A stretch of DNA of 64,000 nucleotides from Meconema thalassinum (taxonomy: Eukaryota > Arthropoda > Insecta > Orthoptera > Tettigoniidae). The notes beneath the pieces are model-generated. The model was not told the DNA's origin and did not search any database. It saw nothing but the letters and a program-made list of their open reading frames with translations. The stretch lies in contig OX336388.2 of NCBI GenBank assembly GCA_946902985.2, forward strand, positions 375,211,387-375,275,386, given 5' to 3'. Both the position numbers and the translations under genes were made by a program. Positions 32,713 to 43,870 of this stretch are shown here, in pieces. Every line of letters starts with the position of its first letter. Position 1 is the first letter of the stretch.

Positions 32713-34117
32713 TTTTTAGCCTACTTTTCAAATTTTTCAAAAATGAGGAAAAAGGAGACTTATGAGATCGGGCAAATGTGTGTCTGTCTGGCTGGCTGTA
32801 TGTGTGTCCCCCCTATCAACTCCTAAACGGCTGAAGCAATCGAAATAAAATTTGGTAGGAGTAAGAATCAATACCTGAATATATCACGACCATATTTGAA
32901 AATGATGTCAGTGGTACCAACAGCTGAAAAATCGCAATTGAAATTTGAGCTCCATGTTGGATATCATGGAAAGTATGAATGGGAGCTATTTCAAAATTGG
33001 CACACGTGTAGATAATAATATTGCAGTTCAATTTCCAGGAGGCCATACATGGCAGTGTTGCCAAAATGATTATAAGCCTGCTGATAGGTCCAAATTTTAA
33101 ATGCATAGAACTTCTACACTATCAATTGGATTTCAACCAAATTTCGTATGTGCAATGCGTACATAAACAGATATGACTGAGTATATTCTTAAGAGCCACC
33201 AGGGCTGCCAACTGTTAATAAATGCTCTCAATTTTTTTAAATCCAAATACTCATATATCAGAAAGTATGCAAGCCGACAGCTTTAAACTATGCACTCGTA
33301 TAGTACCTGATATTCTATATTAATTTGGAGTAAGTAATATACGTCAGTGCTGCCAACATGATTCTAAGCCTGCTGAGAGGTCAGACTTCAAATACATGTA
33401 ACTTCTATACTATCAATTCGAATTCAATCAAATTTCTTATGTGCAATGTGTACCATACCAAATATTACTATGCGCATTCTTAGGAGCAACCAGAGCTGCC
33501 AACTGTTAATAAATGCTGTCTTTATTCGTTTTTCTTAATATCAATATATCAGAAAGTATGTAAGCCAACAGCTCTAAACTTTGCACACGTTTAGTACCTG
33601 CCATTCTAGATTAATTTTGAGTAACTAACATAGGACTACGCCAGTGCTGCCAACATGATTCTAAGCCTGCTGATAGGTCCAATTTGAAAATGCATGTAAC
33701 TTCTATACTAACAAACGGATTTAATTCAAAATTGACACAACAATAGATCATATTATTTCAGATTATTTCTGACAAATACACGTATGTCATTGTTGCCAAC
33801 ATGATTTTACGCACCATGTTAGATCCAATGTTTAACTGCATGTAACGCCCATATTATCCATTGGACTTCAACCAAATTTTGTATTCTGTACCTTAAGAGA
33901 TGAAACTAAGAATATATTCAGTCACCAGGGCTGCCAACTGTAGTTCTCTATTAGGGTACATTATGCCAGGTATACAGTATTTCGAACTAATTCGAAATTT
34001 CGATATTACCAACTTAATTTCGTCATTATTCTAGATAGATCCATATAAATTAATCATTGCCATGGACCTTTAATTTTAAGAAAAGTAGTCTCTTTAGTTC
34101 GTCACGGAACTTCTTGT
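32713..34117 (+). mobile_element. Helentron-like element, subfamily B
   Basis: The 5' end is TTTTTAGCCTACTTTTC. A GTCT-like tract lies at ~32778-32805. The 3' end has AAAAGTAGTC, the hairpin GTTCGTCACGGAAC and TTCTTGTT. Length 1405 bp, colinear in inverse with 48518-49920 and 61334-62755. No ORF of note. Confidence 0.82.
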
Positions 34118-34484
34118 TTGGTATATACTGAACCCGCTGAGCTAAGGTTCATGTGATATTTTTTATAACAGCACATTTATGATGGGATGTAGTACCTTTG
34201 AACACGCCCAGAAAGCCACGTGGAGCTGAGAGCTCACGCTATACTCTTTGAAGTAGCGGAGAATCGCACTTTTGACTTTGGTGAAGTCTGCAAATTATTT
34301 ATCTGAGGTCTTATTAATTAAATTTATCTTTCCACGAGACTCAGAATATTCCATTTCGTCATGCAGCATTATTAAAACATTTTGGAGAATGTTATTTTCG
34401 CTTAAGGTAAGGTAATACCCTTGCAGATACGCAAACAGGAATGTAAGTAGTCGCTCAACGACTTCGGTTTGACGACCTACTCCC

Positions 34485-35042
34485 TTGAGTAACCCTGTGC
34501 CTTGCACTACGTCTGGAGAATCCGCCCCGTGTAGGCATGAAATTGCATCCGTCCTGTTAGACGTAGAAAATATCCGCTGTTTAGCGTGGAAGTTATCATC
34601 GGGTGCCATCGTGCACGAATATCCTATAAATCACTGTTTATTTATGCACAGTGAACAACAAGAAGCATATTGTGAAATAATTGGCAAGTATAGTGAAAAT
34701 TCTAACATTACCGTAACACCATATTTTTATACCCACGTGTTTGTGGAGGGCCGAGAGCCTGGTGAAAAATATAGAGATAAACGTGTTATAACTACTTTAA
34801 ATAACTGTGATTATGAATGTATAACATATTTGAATTGCCACAGTGAATTTTTCAATTACAAAACGACGCACATATCACGGATGCCACGTGATGTAAAAGT
34901 GGCGTCAGTACACGTGAAGAACCATAGAACAGTGCTTGCTCACGTATTATTCTATATCTGCGAAGTAAAGGCCGTGTTATCAATTGCAATTAAAGCCTGT
35001 AACATTTACTACGAACATTGTGATTTTGAAGTGAAAGAATGA
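34485..35042 (+). CDS. Hypothetical 185-aa protein, unrecognised
   Basis: An uninterrupted frame of 185 codons starts MSNPVPCTTSGESAPCRHE. It has many Cys (SECITYLNCH-like spacing) but no motif I can place and no signal peptide or transmembrane segment at the start. It is the longest non-repetitive, unassigned frame in this part of the window, lies in the 7.9-kb inverted-repeat span, and overlaps a shorter minus-strand frame (34295-34609). It may be an exon of a lost element gene or chance. Confidence 0.3.
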   Translation: MSNPVPCTTSGESAPCRHEIASVLLDVENIRCLAWKLSSGAIVHEYPINHCLFMHSEQQEAYCEIIGKYSENSNITVTPYFYTHVFVEGREPGEKYRDKRVITTLNNCDYECITYLNCHSEFFNYKTTHISRMPRDVKVASVHVKNHRTVLAHVLFYICEVKAVLSIAIKACNIYYEHCDFEVKE

Positions 35043-37964
35043 ACTACTACACGACTTATTCCATCACCCACGTGATCAAATTATTCTACACCATGTTTGA
35101 GACCGACATCATGGGCTAATACCATCATGGTATGAGGGTGATGTATCTATTGGAACCAGCATGATGGTGGAGCTTCCAGAACAGCGAACGAGGAGGAAGG
35201 GACCCAGGACGCCATTCCCAGGCAAGTCCAGTACATACACGAAGTTATCGACAGGGACAGATCGAACCCTGGTCTTTGAGAGAGCCCAGATGGGAGTCCT
35301 GATGAGGACGATGCCGTTCCGGAAAGCCAGGGATGAATTTGTTCGACCCTTGTCGTTGAACAGAGGGCTGAGTGAGAGCTCCTCCATTTCGTGAGTTTTT
35401 GTACACCCTTTCTCGTTCTAGTTTCTGGTGGTATAGTAGGTTTAATGTAGTTTGTGAACCAACCGAACTCAGTGTCAGCCATTTTTATAGGTAGGGAATG
35501 TAACTAGTCTAATTAGATGTCATTTATTTCAGTTAGAGTGAGACACCCTTGGGTCAGACATTTTGGTCAACCCTGGTGCAGCTTGATGGACGTCGTAGAA
35601 CGTCAATGCCTATCTTTTGCTAAACGTGACCGTAGTCATTTGAGGCTACTTTGTTTAACCCTATCTGGGGTGATTTTCAAGTCTTTGCTGACTTTAGTTA
35701 TGGCAATCAGATGCCATGGTTATATTTCTTTAACTGCATTCTTTGCAACCAGTCTTTGTTACACCCCTGACTTCGTTAGAGCAGTCGTATCATTTAGGTA
35801 ATCGACTGTAATTACCAGTTTTGTAACTGCATTATATTTCATTTGAGATGTTGCTCAGAAGCCATCTGGTCAAGTGTGGACCTTATAAGTGAAAGGGATG
35901 TTTCGTTGTCTAGCATCGAACCCAGTTCCCAACGTATCATTAAGCAGATCCAGAGTGTGGAATCTGCGCCACAATTATTATTTTGTTAGTGTCATGTGAA
36001 GACACGTATTTATTTGATGTTGTACAAGCAACTACTGAAGTATTATATCTTTGAGAGCAAAGAGCTCCAGCAATGTGACATTGCTACCGTTTAGATGTCT
36101 TTGGTTTGAAAGACGGAATTATATTATTGTATTCAGATTTATAGCGTGTTTTTATACACGTATTCTTCGAGGTTTATAACCTATGGTAAAGTTTTTATAA
36201 TGAGGCCAGTTGTACTGTTTTATTTTGCTTAAATCGCCGGCCTTGATAGTTAGTGTGTGTTGTGTCCGAGAGCGCAGGAATGTTTTAGCCTGCAGCGATA
36301 CAAACTGGCTTGTGACCCAGTGCCCTTGAGAGCACGCTTGTATTATGAGACAGAATTACTTTGACGAAGGACAGAATGCTTGTTGTATGCGCTTTTCCTT
36401 TCATTGCTACTTAGCTCATGGAACCCAGTGTCCAACCTTGTATCTGATCACATGTTTTATAGATTGTTTTTGTTAGTTAAACGCACTTTTGCGTGTACCG
36501 TCGTCTGACGTGTACAGTTATGTCAGGTTTTCTATAGTACGTTGTAGGCCGCCCTATTATAGGAGGTATTTATTGTATGAAGGTATTTGTGTGTACCTTG
36601 TCCGGGATTGTTCCCGTTGACCAGATGTTATGGAGGGTGACTGAGTGTGCAGGCCCATCCCAGAGTTATTGAACGCGAGCTGTGCGCCGCTGGTAACTTG
36701 TGTTATTGTGTGTCCGAGTTGTTATTGCTCGTTGATTATATTCCGACTTTTGAGTCGAGGCTTTTGGTGGAGATTGATCTCAGTGGAGACACTCCGTGCC
36801 CAGGCTATTGTCAGTATTATTCGCCATAAACCAACGATAAACCTAAACCGACATCTTAATAATAAAACGCATAATTTTGGTAAAACAAAAGCTAACTAAC
36901 GAATTCTTTCTATCTAACTTTGCTCTTTTTCATTTGGAACCTGCTGACATGGCCGTGCTAATGAAGGTATTTCCTTTTGAGGAAATGACTAGGACAGCTG
37001 ACACTCTTGTAGCGACCTGAAGCGTGCTCGAACCTTGAGTTCGTAGCTTGTGGAGTGCAGGCCATGCGATGTTAGACGTAGTCTTAACTAAGCAGTCGTC
37101 ACCGTAACTACACACATTAGATGACTATGGCTTACAAAGAGTAAACCAAGGTGCAGGCAGGCATTTTAATAAAACTATTGTCTCTTATTAATTATTTATG
37201 ATGTAAAAGTGTATGAATCCTACATGTTACCCTATTGTGTACTGTTAGCACTTAGTTCCTAAGAATAATTAAATGTTTTTTTTTACATGGCTGTTCACTT
37301 AGCTTTGAAAGTAATTGTTTTCTTCTTACGGACGTCATCACCGTAAATTTTGTTATTAATTGATAGGACTTAGCTAGATGAATTAACGTTAAATGTAAAT
37401 GTGGAGATGGTATCATCCTAACTTAGATTTGTTTTGCTACCCTGTTAAATGTAAATTCAGATATTAGCTTGATCTTGTAACTTGACCTAGGGATTTGCGT
37501 CGTACCATTTTCCTAGTGTTGCTGTTGTTGCTTTGTTATTGTGAGATAGATCTTTCGCGAGGGTTTTCCGTAACTTCTCAGGTAGGGACCTGCTCTTTAT
37601 TTTTGTTGGTTTATTAGCTTGCGGATTAGCCGATTGAAACCCTCCGAACTAGGCTAGGGGCTTGTGAATTTTAACAATAAATTTTCACGGTGTTTTACAT
37701 AAGTCTGGATGTTTATTTTCTCAGTCTAGTTTTTAAGGTGAACCTTTCCTTAGGCAGTCTATGACCATCGTCACCATGTACCACGATCACTGTGGACTAC
37801 AGATTCTCGTGCCGCTTTGGCCTATTTGGAAGTTCACCTGATCCTCACGGCAATTATGTCCGACGGGTGAGATGTTAGGGAAGTCATTGCGGTAGTTGGC
37901 TATCCTGACAGCTCCACCGACGGTCTCAATACTTCATTTTCAGTCGTTGCAGTACATCCAGCAA
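35043..37964. other. 2.9 kb without a recognised gene
   Basis: A plus-strand frame at 35161-35394 (MMVELPEQRTRRKGPR) overlaps two minus-strand frames of equal length and none shows a family motif. From 35500 to 37900 the sequence has many stops on both strands and looks like a long UTR/LTR-type region, but no paired LTR or terminal motif was found. Confidence 0.45.
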
Positions 37965-38327
37965 AAATCAAACCTCAAAAATTTTGAATTTCGCGCGTTG
38001 TTTTTTTTTTTTTTGTTACAATCCACCCCGAAAGGAGAAAAACATTGCCTAAAGTATTATATATAGAATCTGCATGCTTTTTTTTCTTTCATTTGATACT
38101 ACTTTTGTCTACCTAGGCCGAGTCGTTCGTTATTTACGGGCGTTCCAGGACTGGGATGAGAAATTTCTGGAATTCCAGGTTTCCAGGCCTGGAAATCAAG
38201 GAAGCTGGCATGTGTACGCCCTAGTATTTTGATATGTTGTTCCCTAGGGTCGAATTAATGGGTTGTCAAAAAAAATAGCTTTATAACATTTTTTTTGGAC
38301 CTAAAAACCTTATTTTCCTGGGCTAAA
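37965..38327 (-). repeat. Right inverted repeat R
   Basis: The inverse of 30467-30830, with a longer T run (~38000) and a few small indels. Confidence 0.85.
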
Positions 38328-38529
38328 ATGATTGTACATCTCGGTAAATGAGTTGGGGCTCATGTGACAGCTGACAATGCAAATGACAACCAGCAACATT
38401 AATATGCATGTGTCTAATATGCATACATGACGGGGCGAGCGCCAATAATAAAATGCTAAAGAGGACTTCACAATGAGAACAGTAAAAATGGGACACAATT
38501 AAACATCGTTCGCAAGATTTAATAGCGTA

Positions 38530-38677
38530 TTACATTACAATCTTATTATATAATACTCTAAGGTGTATGTTTCATAAAATTCAATCTCGTAAACCAGAGG
38601 GAGTTAGAATGTGTGGTTTATACCAAAATCTTCCAAATCGTCTCAATAGTGCAGGGAAAATCCAGCATTTCTTGAAA
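38530..38677 (+). repeat. Dispersed repeat, inverse of 56180-56310
   Basis: Shares GTTTCATAAAATTCAA-like, CCAGAGGGAGTTAGAA and CCAAATCGTCTCAATAGT words with the inverse of 56180-56310. It lies directly before a Helitron. Identity not known. Confidence 0.7.
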
Positions 38678-38693
38678 AGTTAACGGAAATATA

Positions 38694-39525
38694 TCTCTAC
38701 TTACTATAAAACTAAGTCCCCGATTTTTGGATGTTACGGGTAAACTCGAGGACCACTGGATGGATTTTCATGCGGTTTTCACCATTCAGTAAAGGATATC
38801 TCGAGGATGATTTCTGTAGAAAATAATTCATTTATGATCAAAGGAAGCCGAGCAGTAACGATTTCAGGGGAAAAGTCGAAAAAAAAACCTGGCGTCCGAG
38901 AGCTTTGTAAGCTTACGCTGGACAAACCGTTAAAAATATCTAAATACTATGAGTGTAATAATTGTTCAGCATGAAAAGTTCTACAAAAAAGTCCGCGAGA
39001 GCATATGTCTATCTTCAATACATCGTCCACTATAGTGTTTATACGTTTTAATTTCTTCCAACCATGTACATTCAACCACTGAGGCGACAGTTTACGAGCT
39101 AGCTAAGGGCGAGTCTATCATCCCTGTTACAGCCTAGCTAGCAGGCAAACCTATTGCCCCAGATACAGCCAGCAGCAAACCGTCCAGTCGTGTTGAGTTA
39201 AGACTTCTGAGAAGGCTGGTTGTGTTTGGAGTTTCCCTGGAAGTGCAACTCGGGTTTTCTTCATTTCGCCTGTGAAACACAATCAAGTTAATATTGGACG
39301 GAAGGGGGATTTGGGTTTTATGCACCTCGCCATTCTTAAATTACGTATGAAAAGAATTTGTTGCACATGCATCTCCATGATAATATAGTTAACAGTCCAG
39401 TCAGTGATTTTAACCCATCATGCCGAGACGTAAAACTGATATAGATGTTCGTTCATTGACATCGTAAAGAACGTAATGTAATGCATTCACAACTGTTCCC
39501 GGGCGAAGCCAGGCCGGGTTGCTAG
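38694..39525 (+). mobile_element. Non-autonomous Helitron with canonical ends
   Basis: It starts TCTCTACTTACTATAAAAC and contains GGATGGATTTTCATGCGG and TTTTCACCATTCAG. It ends with the hairpin region CCCGGGCGAAGCCAGGCC, then GGGTTGCTAG. The base before is A and the base after is T, the A^T target expected of Helitrons, with no TSD. Length 832 bp, no coding capacity. The first ~350 bp match the inverse of 29585-29926. Confidence 0.87.
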
Positions 39526-39671
39526 TTTGTTTATAAAGTGCTTTTAAACAGATAAAAAATGCGATATTCCCTACCAGAACTGTGTCGCGTCCTGCCCGCA
39601 TATCACTAGGGCCGGGCGGGTAGTATGTACACATGGGGCGCACACAACCCATTATGCGCGAGATCTCGCAC

Positions 39672-40273
39672 GGGTCTTTCACTCAAAGTGGGGCCGGTCT
39701 GCAAGTAGAAGTTCGAGCCGAAGGTCAGACGAGCACATGGCAACACGGAGCTGAGACAGTTGCGACGCATAATTTGCCGAGTCAAGTTTACTTCGATCTT
39801 TCGTTCATAGCCTTTTAAGATATAAGTGTCATACATTTATAACGTGTGTACGTGGTTATTGTGTTTCAAAATTATATAACGTGTTATTGCTAAGTGATAC
39901 AGCCTATTGCTTCAATTTTTATTGATGGGGAAAATTGAAAAATAATGTTTATGCAACAAACCCTCACACTCTGGATGAACTCAAACTAAATATGACGAGA
40001 GAAATTGAGGCCATCTCGGTAGATGAACTAATGCGTGTGAATGAAAATTTCCTTAGACGATGCCAGAAATTTGTAGATGCAGGTGGAGGACATTTTCAAC
40101 CTTCTGTGACAAATTGAGTAATGATTTTACTTTGACTGTGTGTCATTATGTGTGCTTGTGATTCACAAGCGATTCGTACGGGCGCTCTCCCGACCCCAAG
40201 CTCAGTGAGTAACCATGTGCTCGTCCGACCCTCCACACGCCACGCGGCCGGCCCCACTTTGAGTGAAAGACCC
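39672..40273. mobile_element. 602-bp TIR element with transposase remnant
   Basis: GGGTCTTTCACTCAAAGTGG (start of a 26-bp perfect TIR) is inverted at 40248-40273. A second inverted block, GACGAGCACATGG, lies inside. The interior carries the C-terminus of a transposase. The flanking duplication is unclear (TA follows the right end only). Confidence 0.82.
39935..40117 (+). pseudogene. Transposase C-terminus (Tc1/IS630-like DDE family)
   Basis: Sixty codons start MKNNVYATNPHTLDELKLNM and end LRRCQKFVDAGGGHFQPSVTN. The pattern N-P-x-T-L-x-E-L-K, I-x-x-I, and R-R-x-x-x-C-x-x-x-G-G-x-H-F is the extreme C-terminus of an insect transposase family with a DDE_3-type core. The catalytic part is deleted. 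Confidence 0.72.
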
Positions 40274-40367
40274 TGTAGTCCTCTGTTATAAAACGACATG
40301 GAAGAGACTCAAAACATTATGCACTAATAAGTAAGTGTCGTTCCTTTCTTCCCTTCTTCCTGCCCTT

Positions 40368-40545
40368 CTTATGGTGCAGTGGTCAAACTGCTTGCCTTTC
40401 ACCAAGACGGACGGGGTTTGACTCCCTGTCAATGCATGTGAGATTTTCGAAGTGAAATTTTACCGTACGTCACGAGGTTCGGATTCCACTTAAAAATGGA
40501 GGTCACGTGGCTCATGATCGCGAGATTAATGGTCACGTAAAACAA
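40368..40545 (+). mobile_element. Possible tRNA-derived SINE
   Basis: A-box-like TGGTGCAGTGGTCAAAC and B-box-like GGGTTTGACTCCC are followed by ~100 bp ending GGTCACGTAAAACAATAA. Only one copy is seen here. Confidence 0.55.
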
Positions 40546-40555
40546 TAAGCTTCCT

Positions 40556-41480
40556 TCCCTTCTTATTTCTCTTCTTCCTTCTTTCCCTTCTTATTTCTCC
40601 TCTTCCTACCCACCCTTCCTTTCTTCCCTCCCTTCTTCCTTCCCTTCTTTCTACCCTCCCTTCCTTTCTCCCCCCCCCCCTTCTTCCTTCCCTTCTCATT
40701 TCCCTTCTCCCTACCCTCCCTTCCTTTCTTCCCTCCCTTCTTATTTCCCTTCTCCCTACCCTCCCTTCCTTTCTTCCCTCCCTTCTTCCTTCCCTTCTTA
40801 TTTCCCTTCTTCCTACCCTCCCTTCCTTTTTCCCCCCTTCTTCCTTCCCTTCTCCCTACCCTCCCTTCCTTTCTTCCCTCCCTTCTTATTTCCCTTCTCC
40901 CTACCCTCCCTTCCTTTCTTCCCTCCCTTCTTCCTTCCCTTCTTATTTCCCTTCTTCCTACCCTCCCTTCCTTTTTCCCCCCTTCTTCCTTCCCTTCTTA
41001 TTTCCCTTCTCCCTACCCTCCCTTCCTTTCTTCCCTCCCTTCTTCCTTCCCTTCTTATTTCTCCTCTTCCTATCCTCCCTTTCTTCCTTCCCTTCTTATA
41101 TCTCCTCTTCCTATCCTCCCTTCATTTCTTTTCTCCCTTCTTCCCTCCCTTCTTATTTCTCTTCTTCCTACCCTCCCTTCCTTCCTTTCTCTCTTCCTTC
41201 CGTCCCTTCGTCCTTCCCTTCATCCATCTCATTCTTCCCCTCCCTTCTGTCTTCTCTCCTTCCTTTGGCCGATAGCCTAGATGTTAGGCCCCTTAAAACA
41301 ACAATTATCATCATTATTATCTCTCCTTCCTTTCTTCCCTTCTTTCCTCCTGTCTCCCTTCCTTTCCTCCCTCCATTTTTTCTTCTCATCTTCCTTCCAT
41401 CCCTTTTTCTTCCTTTTCTGCCTTCCCTTCTTTCTCCTTGTCTCCCTTTCTTCCCTTCTCTTCTCTTTCCCTTCTCCCAT
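40556..41480. repeat. Polypyrimidine (CCCTTCTT) satellite with higher-order units
   Basis: CT-only sequence made of CCCTCCCTTCCTTTCTTCC, CTTATTTCCCTTCTCCC and similar words. Larger blocks (~170 bp) recur, for example 40680-40850 against 40850-41020. At 41268-41325 it is interrupted by a SINE-tail-like stretch (CGATAGCCTAGATGTTAGGC then AACAACAATTATCATCA). Confidence 0.93.
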
Positions 41481-42664
41481 TCTTCCTGCAACAAACAGCA
41501 AAATCCAACAAGATTTGCTGGAGTTTAAACAGTTGCCCTGTTTTTACAGCTGCAACATGTTGAAGCGCAGTGAGAGAGACTCGGGAGTGTATTTAGAAAT
41601 CCTCCCCGATTTCAAACCATCAGCTCAATCAGTCCACCCACACTGTCCTCTCTCTTTTCTGATCAACTCTGATTGGAGCGGGCTAGCACCAGCGGCGGCT
41701 CGTGAAGGGGTGCTGCAGAGCTGCAGCCCCCCCCAGGGTATTAGACAATACCAGTTTACACTTTGAAAGTAATGGGGTAACTGTGTAATTAAATAGATCT
41801 CTTTAAATTATTTACAAGTAAAGGCCAGGCTGACTCGTAAATCCGCTTCCCCCATGGCTGCTGCATTCTCGGCAGCACCTTAGGAACTTAACTTTGCACT
41901 TCCTGAATCCACTTCCCCCATTGCCAAGTTGTCCTATGAAATCCTCTTTGGGTGCTGCAATCATTGCAGCTTCGCCACAGAGTGCCAACTCATCTTTGGA
42001 AATAATAGAGTATACAGTTTGCAAACAGCTCAAATATTATACTGGCAGCGGCTAACAGCCCCTAATTTGTATTCAGAAAATTTACGACTTATATTCTAAT
42101 GCACTAAATTATAAATATAATCATAATAATATCGCAAGAAAATGTTGAAATGGGAAAAACGTTTGCTGCAACATGGCTATGTTAGTAGCACTGAATGGCA
42201 ATGAGAATCATGAGTAGAAGAAGGATAGAACTCAAGTAGGCGCTCACGGCATCTAGTGGGTACTAGAAGAACCATGTCCATTATCAACCCTTAGCCAATG
42301 AAAGGGAGGCATTCCACCATCTCCATGATTTGTGCATTTTCTTCAAACACTTGTACGATCAGTCTTGCCAACATGCGAATTATAGATCAATATTCTAATG
42401 TAGTATGCTTGCGTGATATTAACAAATATTTGTATATTATTTCACAGTCTAGTCGGTGGAGAATTTAGCTGAACTCAAAAGAGAGTGACAGATCTTAGAA
42501 AACTGAGCGAAGAAATTCAGAAGCACGCATCTTCCGGAACTCATTTAAATAACATGTAAAATTTTGCAGTGTTACGCTTAAGTTCGGCGTATCAACAATC
42601 GGTTGAGCGTCATAACAATGAAGTAACTAGAAACAAGGAAATATATAAATAGAATCATAATACT

Positions 42665-43015
42665 ATGACTGTCTGTTAGGTAGTCAGTCCGAAGGCTGGT
42701 TGGATCCCCAAAAAGTACCGCCGTTAGGTTATGTGGGTTGATACCCACAAAAACCAAAGGCAGTGCTATATTGAGGCGTACTATGCAAGAAGAAGAGTGA
42801 GGTAGTTTTCCATGGCTTTCCTCACTGAGTCAGAACAGCAGTACTAACCCTATGAGTAGAACCCTTCACAGCATCATCAGGCACTGACTGTGCCCTGAAT
42901 GTCATTACTAAGCACCACCCATACCTCAGTAGCTTCCATATAATCACAGCCATGAGTGAGGCTTAGACATCGGTGAAAAGCCACATTTTACTCTAGCCTG
43001 TGCCAACAGACAAAT
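42665..43015. mobile_element. SINE-like element inside the hAT
   Basis: Contains GTAGTTTTCCATGGCTTTCC, the core word shared by the SINEs at 9.4, 47.7 and 56.9 kb (GTGGTTTTCCGTGG form). I could not fix its ends or a TSD. Confidence 0.5.
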
Positions 43016-43282
43016 GCAAATGTACTGCATTCATCAAGAGATGGCAAATAGGCTAAATACTATCACAAGAAAATGTTTATATCGAAGAGAAGAATTTCGA
43101 AATATCGGTGGAGCTGTAAAACCTTCGAGTTTCCTTCTCACCGGTTCTTAGGCCCGTCATCTACAGAGGTTGTTAAACTGTTACGTATCGCTATCACCCT
43201 GCCTATGGCTACCGCTGAACCCGAACGCTGCTTTTCGTGCCTCAAGAGGATCAAAGTGTACCTCAGGACTGCCATGGCCGTA

Positions 43283-43870
43283 AAGCCCTGCGCGGATATC
43301 CACAACATTTGTCGTCATACGGATATAGTTGGCATGGATGTACGGATAGCGGATACCGGTAATGTTTGCAGTAAATTTGCGGATAGTTTTTAGAATACAG
43401 TACAATCCGAACTTGTTGAATATCATTACTAGGACCCGGATGTTTATTGTTATGTTTTTTTCTGACAAATGTAAAATGGTGATTAAGCTTATCTCATTCA
43501 AATTATGTCATTAAGCATAATTAACTCTCCAAACTGAAAAGGGTTGCAATTCTGGCTGTATAACATTCATTTTAAACATAGCACATGACATACATAGCCT
43601 AAGGGAACGACTTTCTCCTCAAATGTCTAAATGTGTTGCTTTAATGTATGTCTACCCCTTATTATTCCCGTTCTCCAAAGGGGTCGAGGATGAGATGCGA
43701 TGTAAGCCATTGTGGTGGATGGTTTTTACGGCCAGATGGATGTGTTGCTTTAATAAAAAATAAAAATATTTTTGTAATGCCAGTAGATTCGAATAACAAA
43801 CATGCGGATAACAGTCGTGCGGATGCAAGGCGGATGTGGATAACGTTTTCTTTATCCGCGCAGGGCTTTA
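43283..43870. mobile_element. hAT-like non-autonomous element inside the hAT transposase
   Basis: TAAAGCCCTGCGCGGAT at the left is inverted at the right end (ATCCGCGCAGGGCTTTA). The interior has subterminal TATCC/GGATA words. The flanks GCCATGG and GCCATAGG look like an imperfect 7-8-bp TSD. It is the inverse of the element at 13840-15863 without that copy's Helentron, and contains a SINE fragment of its own. Confidence 0.82.
43631..43754 (-). mobile_element. Truncated SINE fragment with 15-bp TSD
   Basis: ATGTGTTGCTTTAAT occurs at 43631-43645 and 43740-43754. The 94 bp between matches the tail half of the SINE at 9221-9603 (TATGTCTACCCCTTATTATT, GGTTTTTACGGCC). The paralogous hAT-like copy at 13.98 kb lacks it. 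Confidence 0.9.

Larger units (their letters stand above)
30467..38327 (+). mobile_element. Candidate 7.9-kb element bounded by ~360-bp inverted repeats
   Basis: The segment at 30467-30830 is inverted at 37965-38327. Shared words are AGCCCAGG at the outer end, CCTAGGGAACAACATATC, TTCCAGGCCTGGAAA, ACTCGGCCTAGGTAGAC and GCGCGAAATTCAAAAT at the inner end. Between them are a broken XPG/FEN1-like gene, a later Helentron and an orphan ORF. No clean TSD was found (short A-rich flanks only). An alternative is two independent insertions of one repeat in opposite orientation. Confidence 0.5.

Noticed and set aside
35109..35482. Three overlapping frames on both strands near 35.2 kb as a gag- or pol-like gene
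   Set aside because: No motif found, similar openness on both strands, and no LTR pair nearby.
29379..39525. One giant ~10-kb palindromic transposon joining the outer Helitron pair and the inner repeat R pair
   Set aside because: The outer pair are separate Helitrons with their own termini, and the spacers between each Helitron and repeat R are not related.
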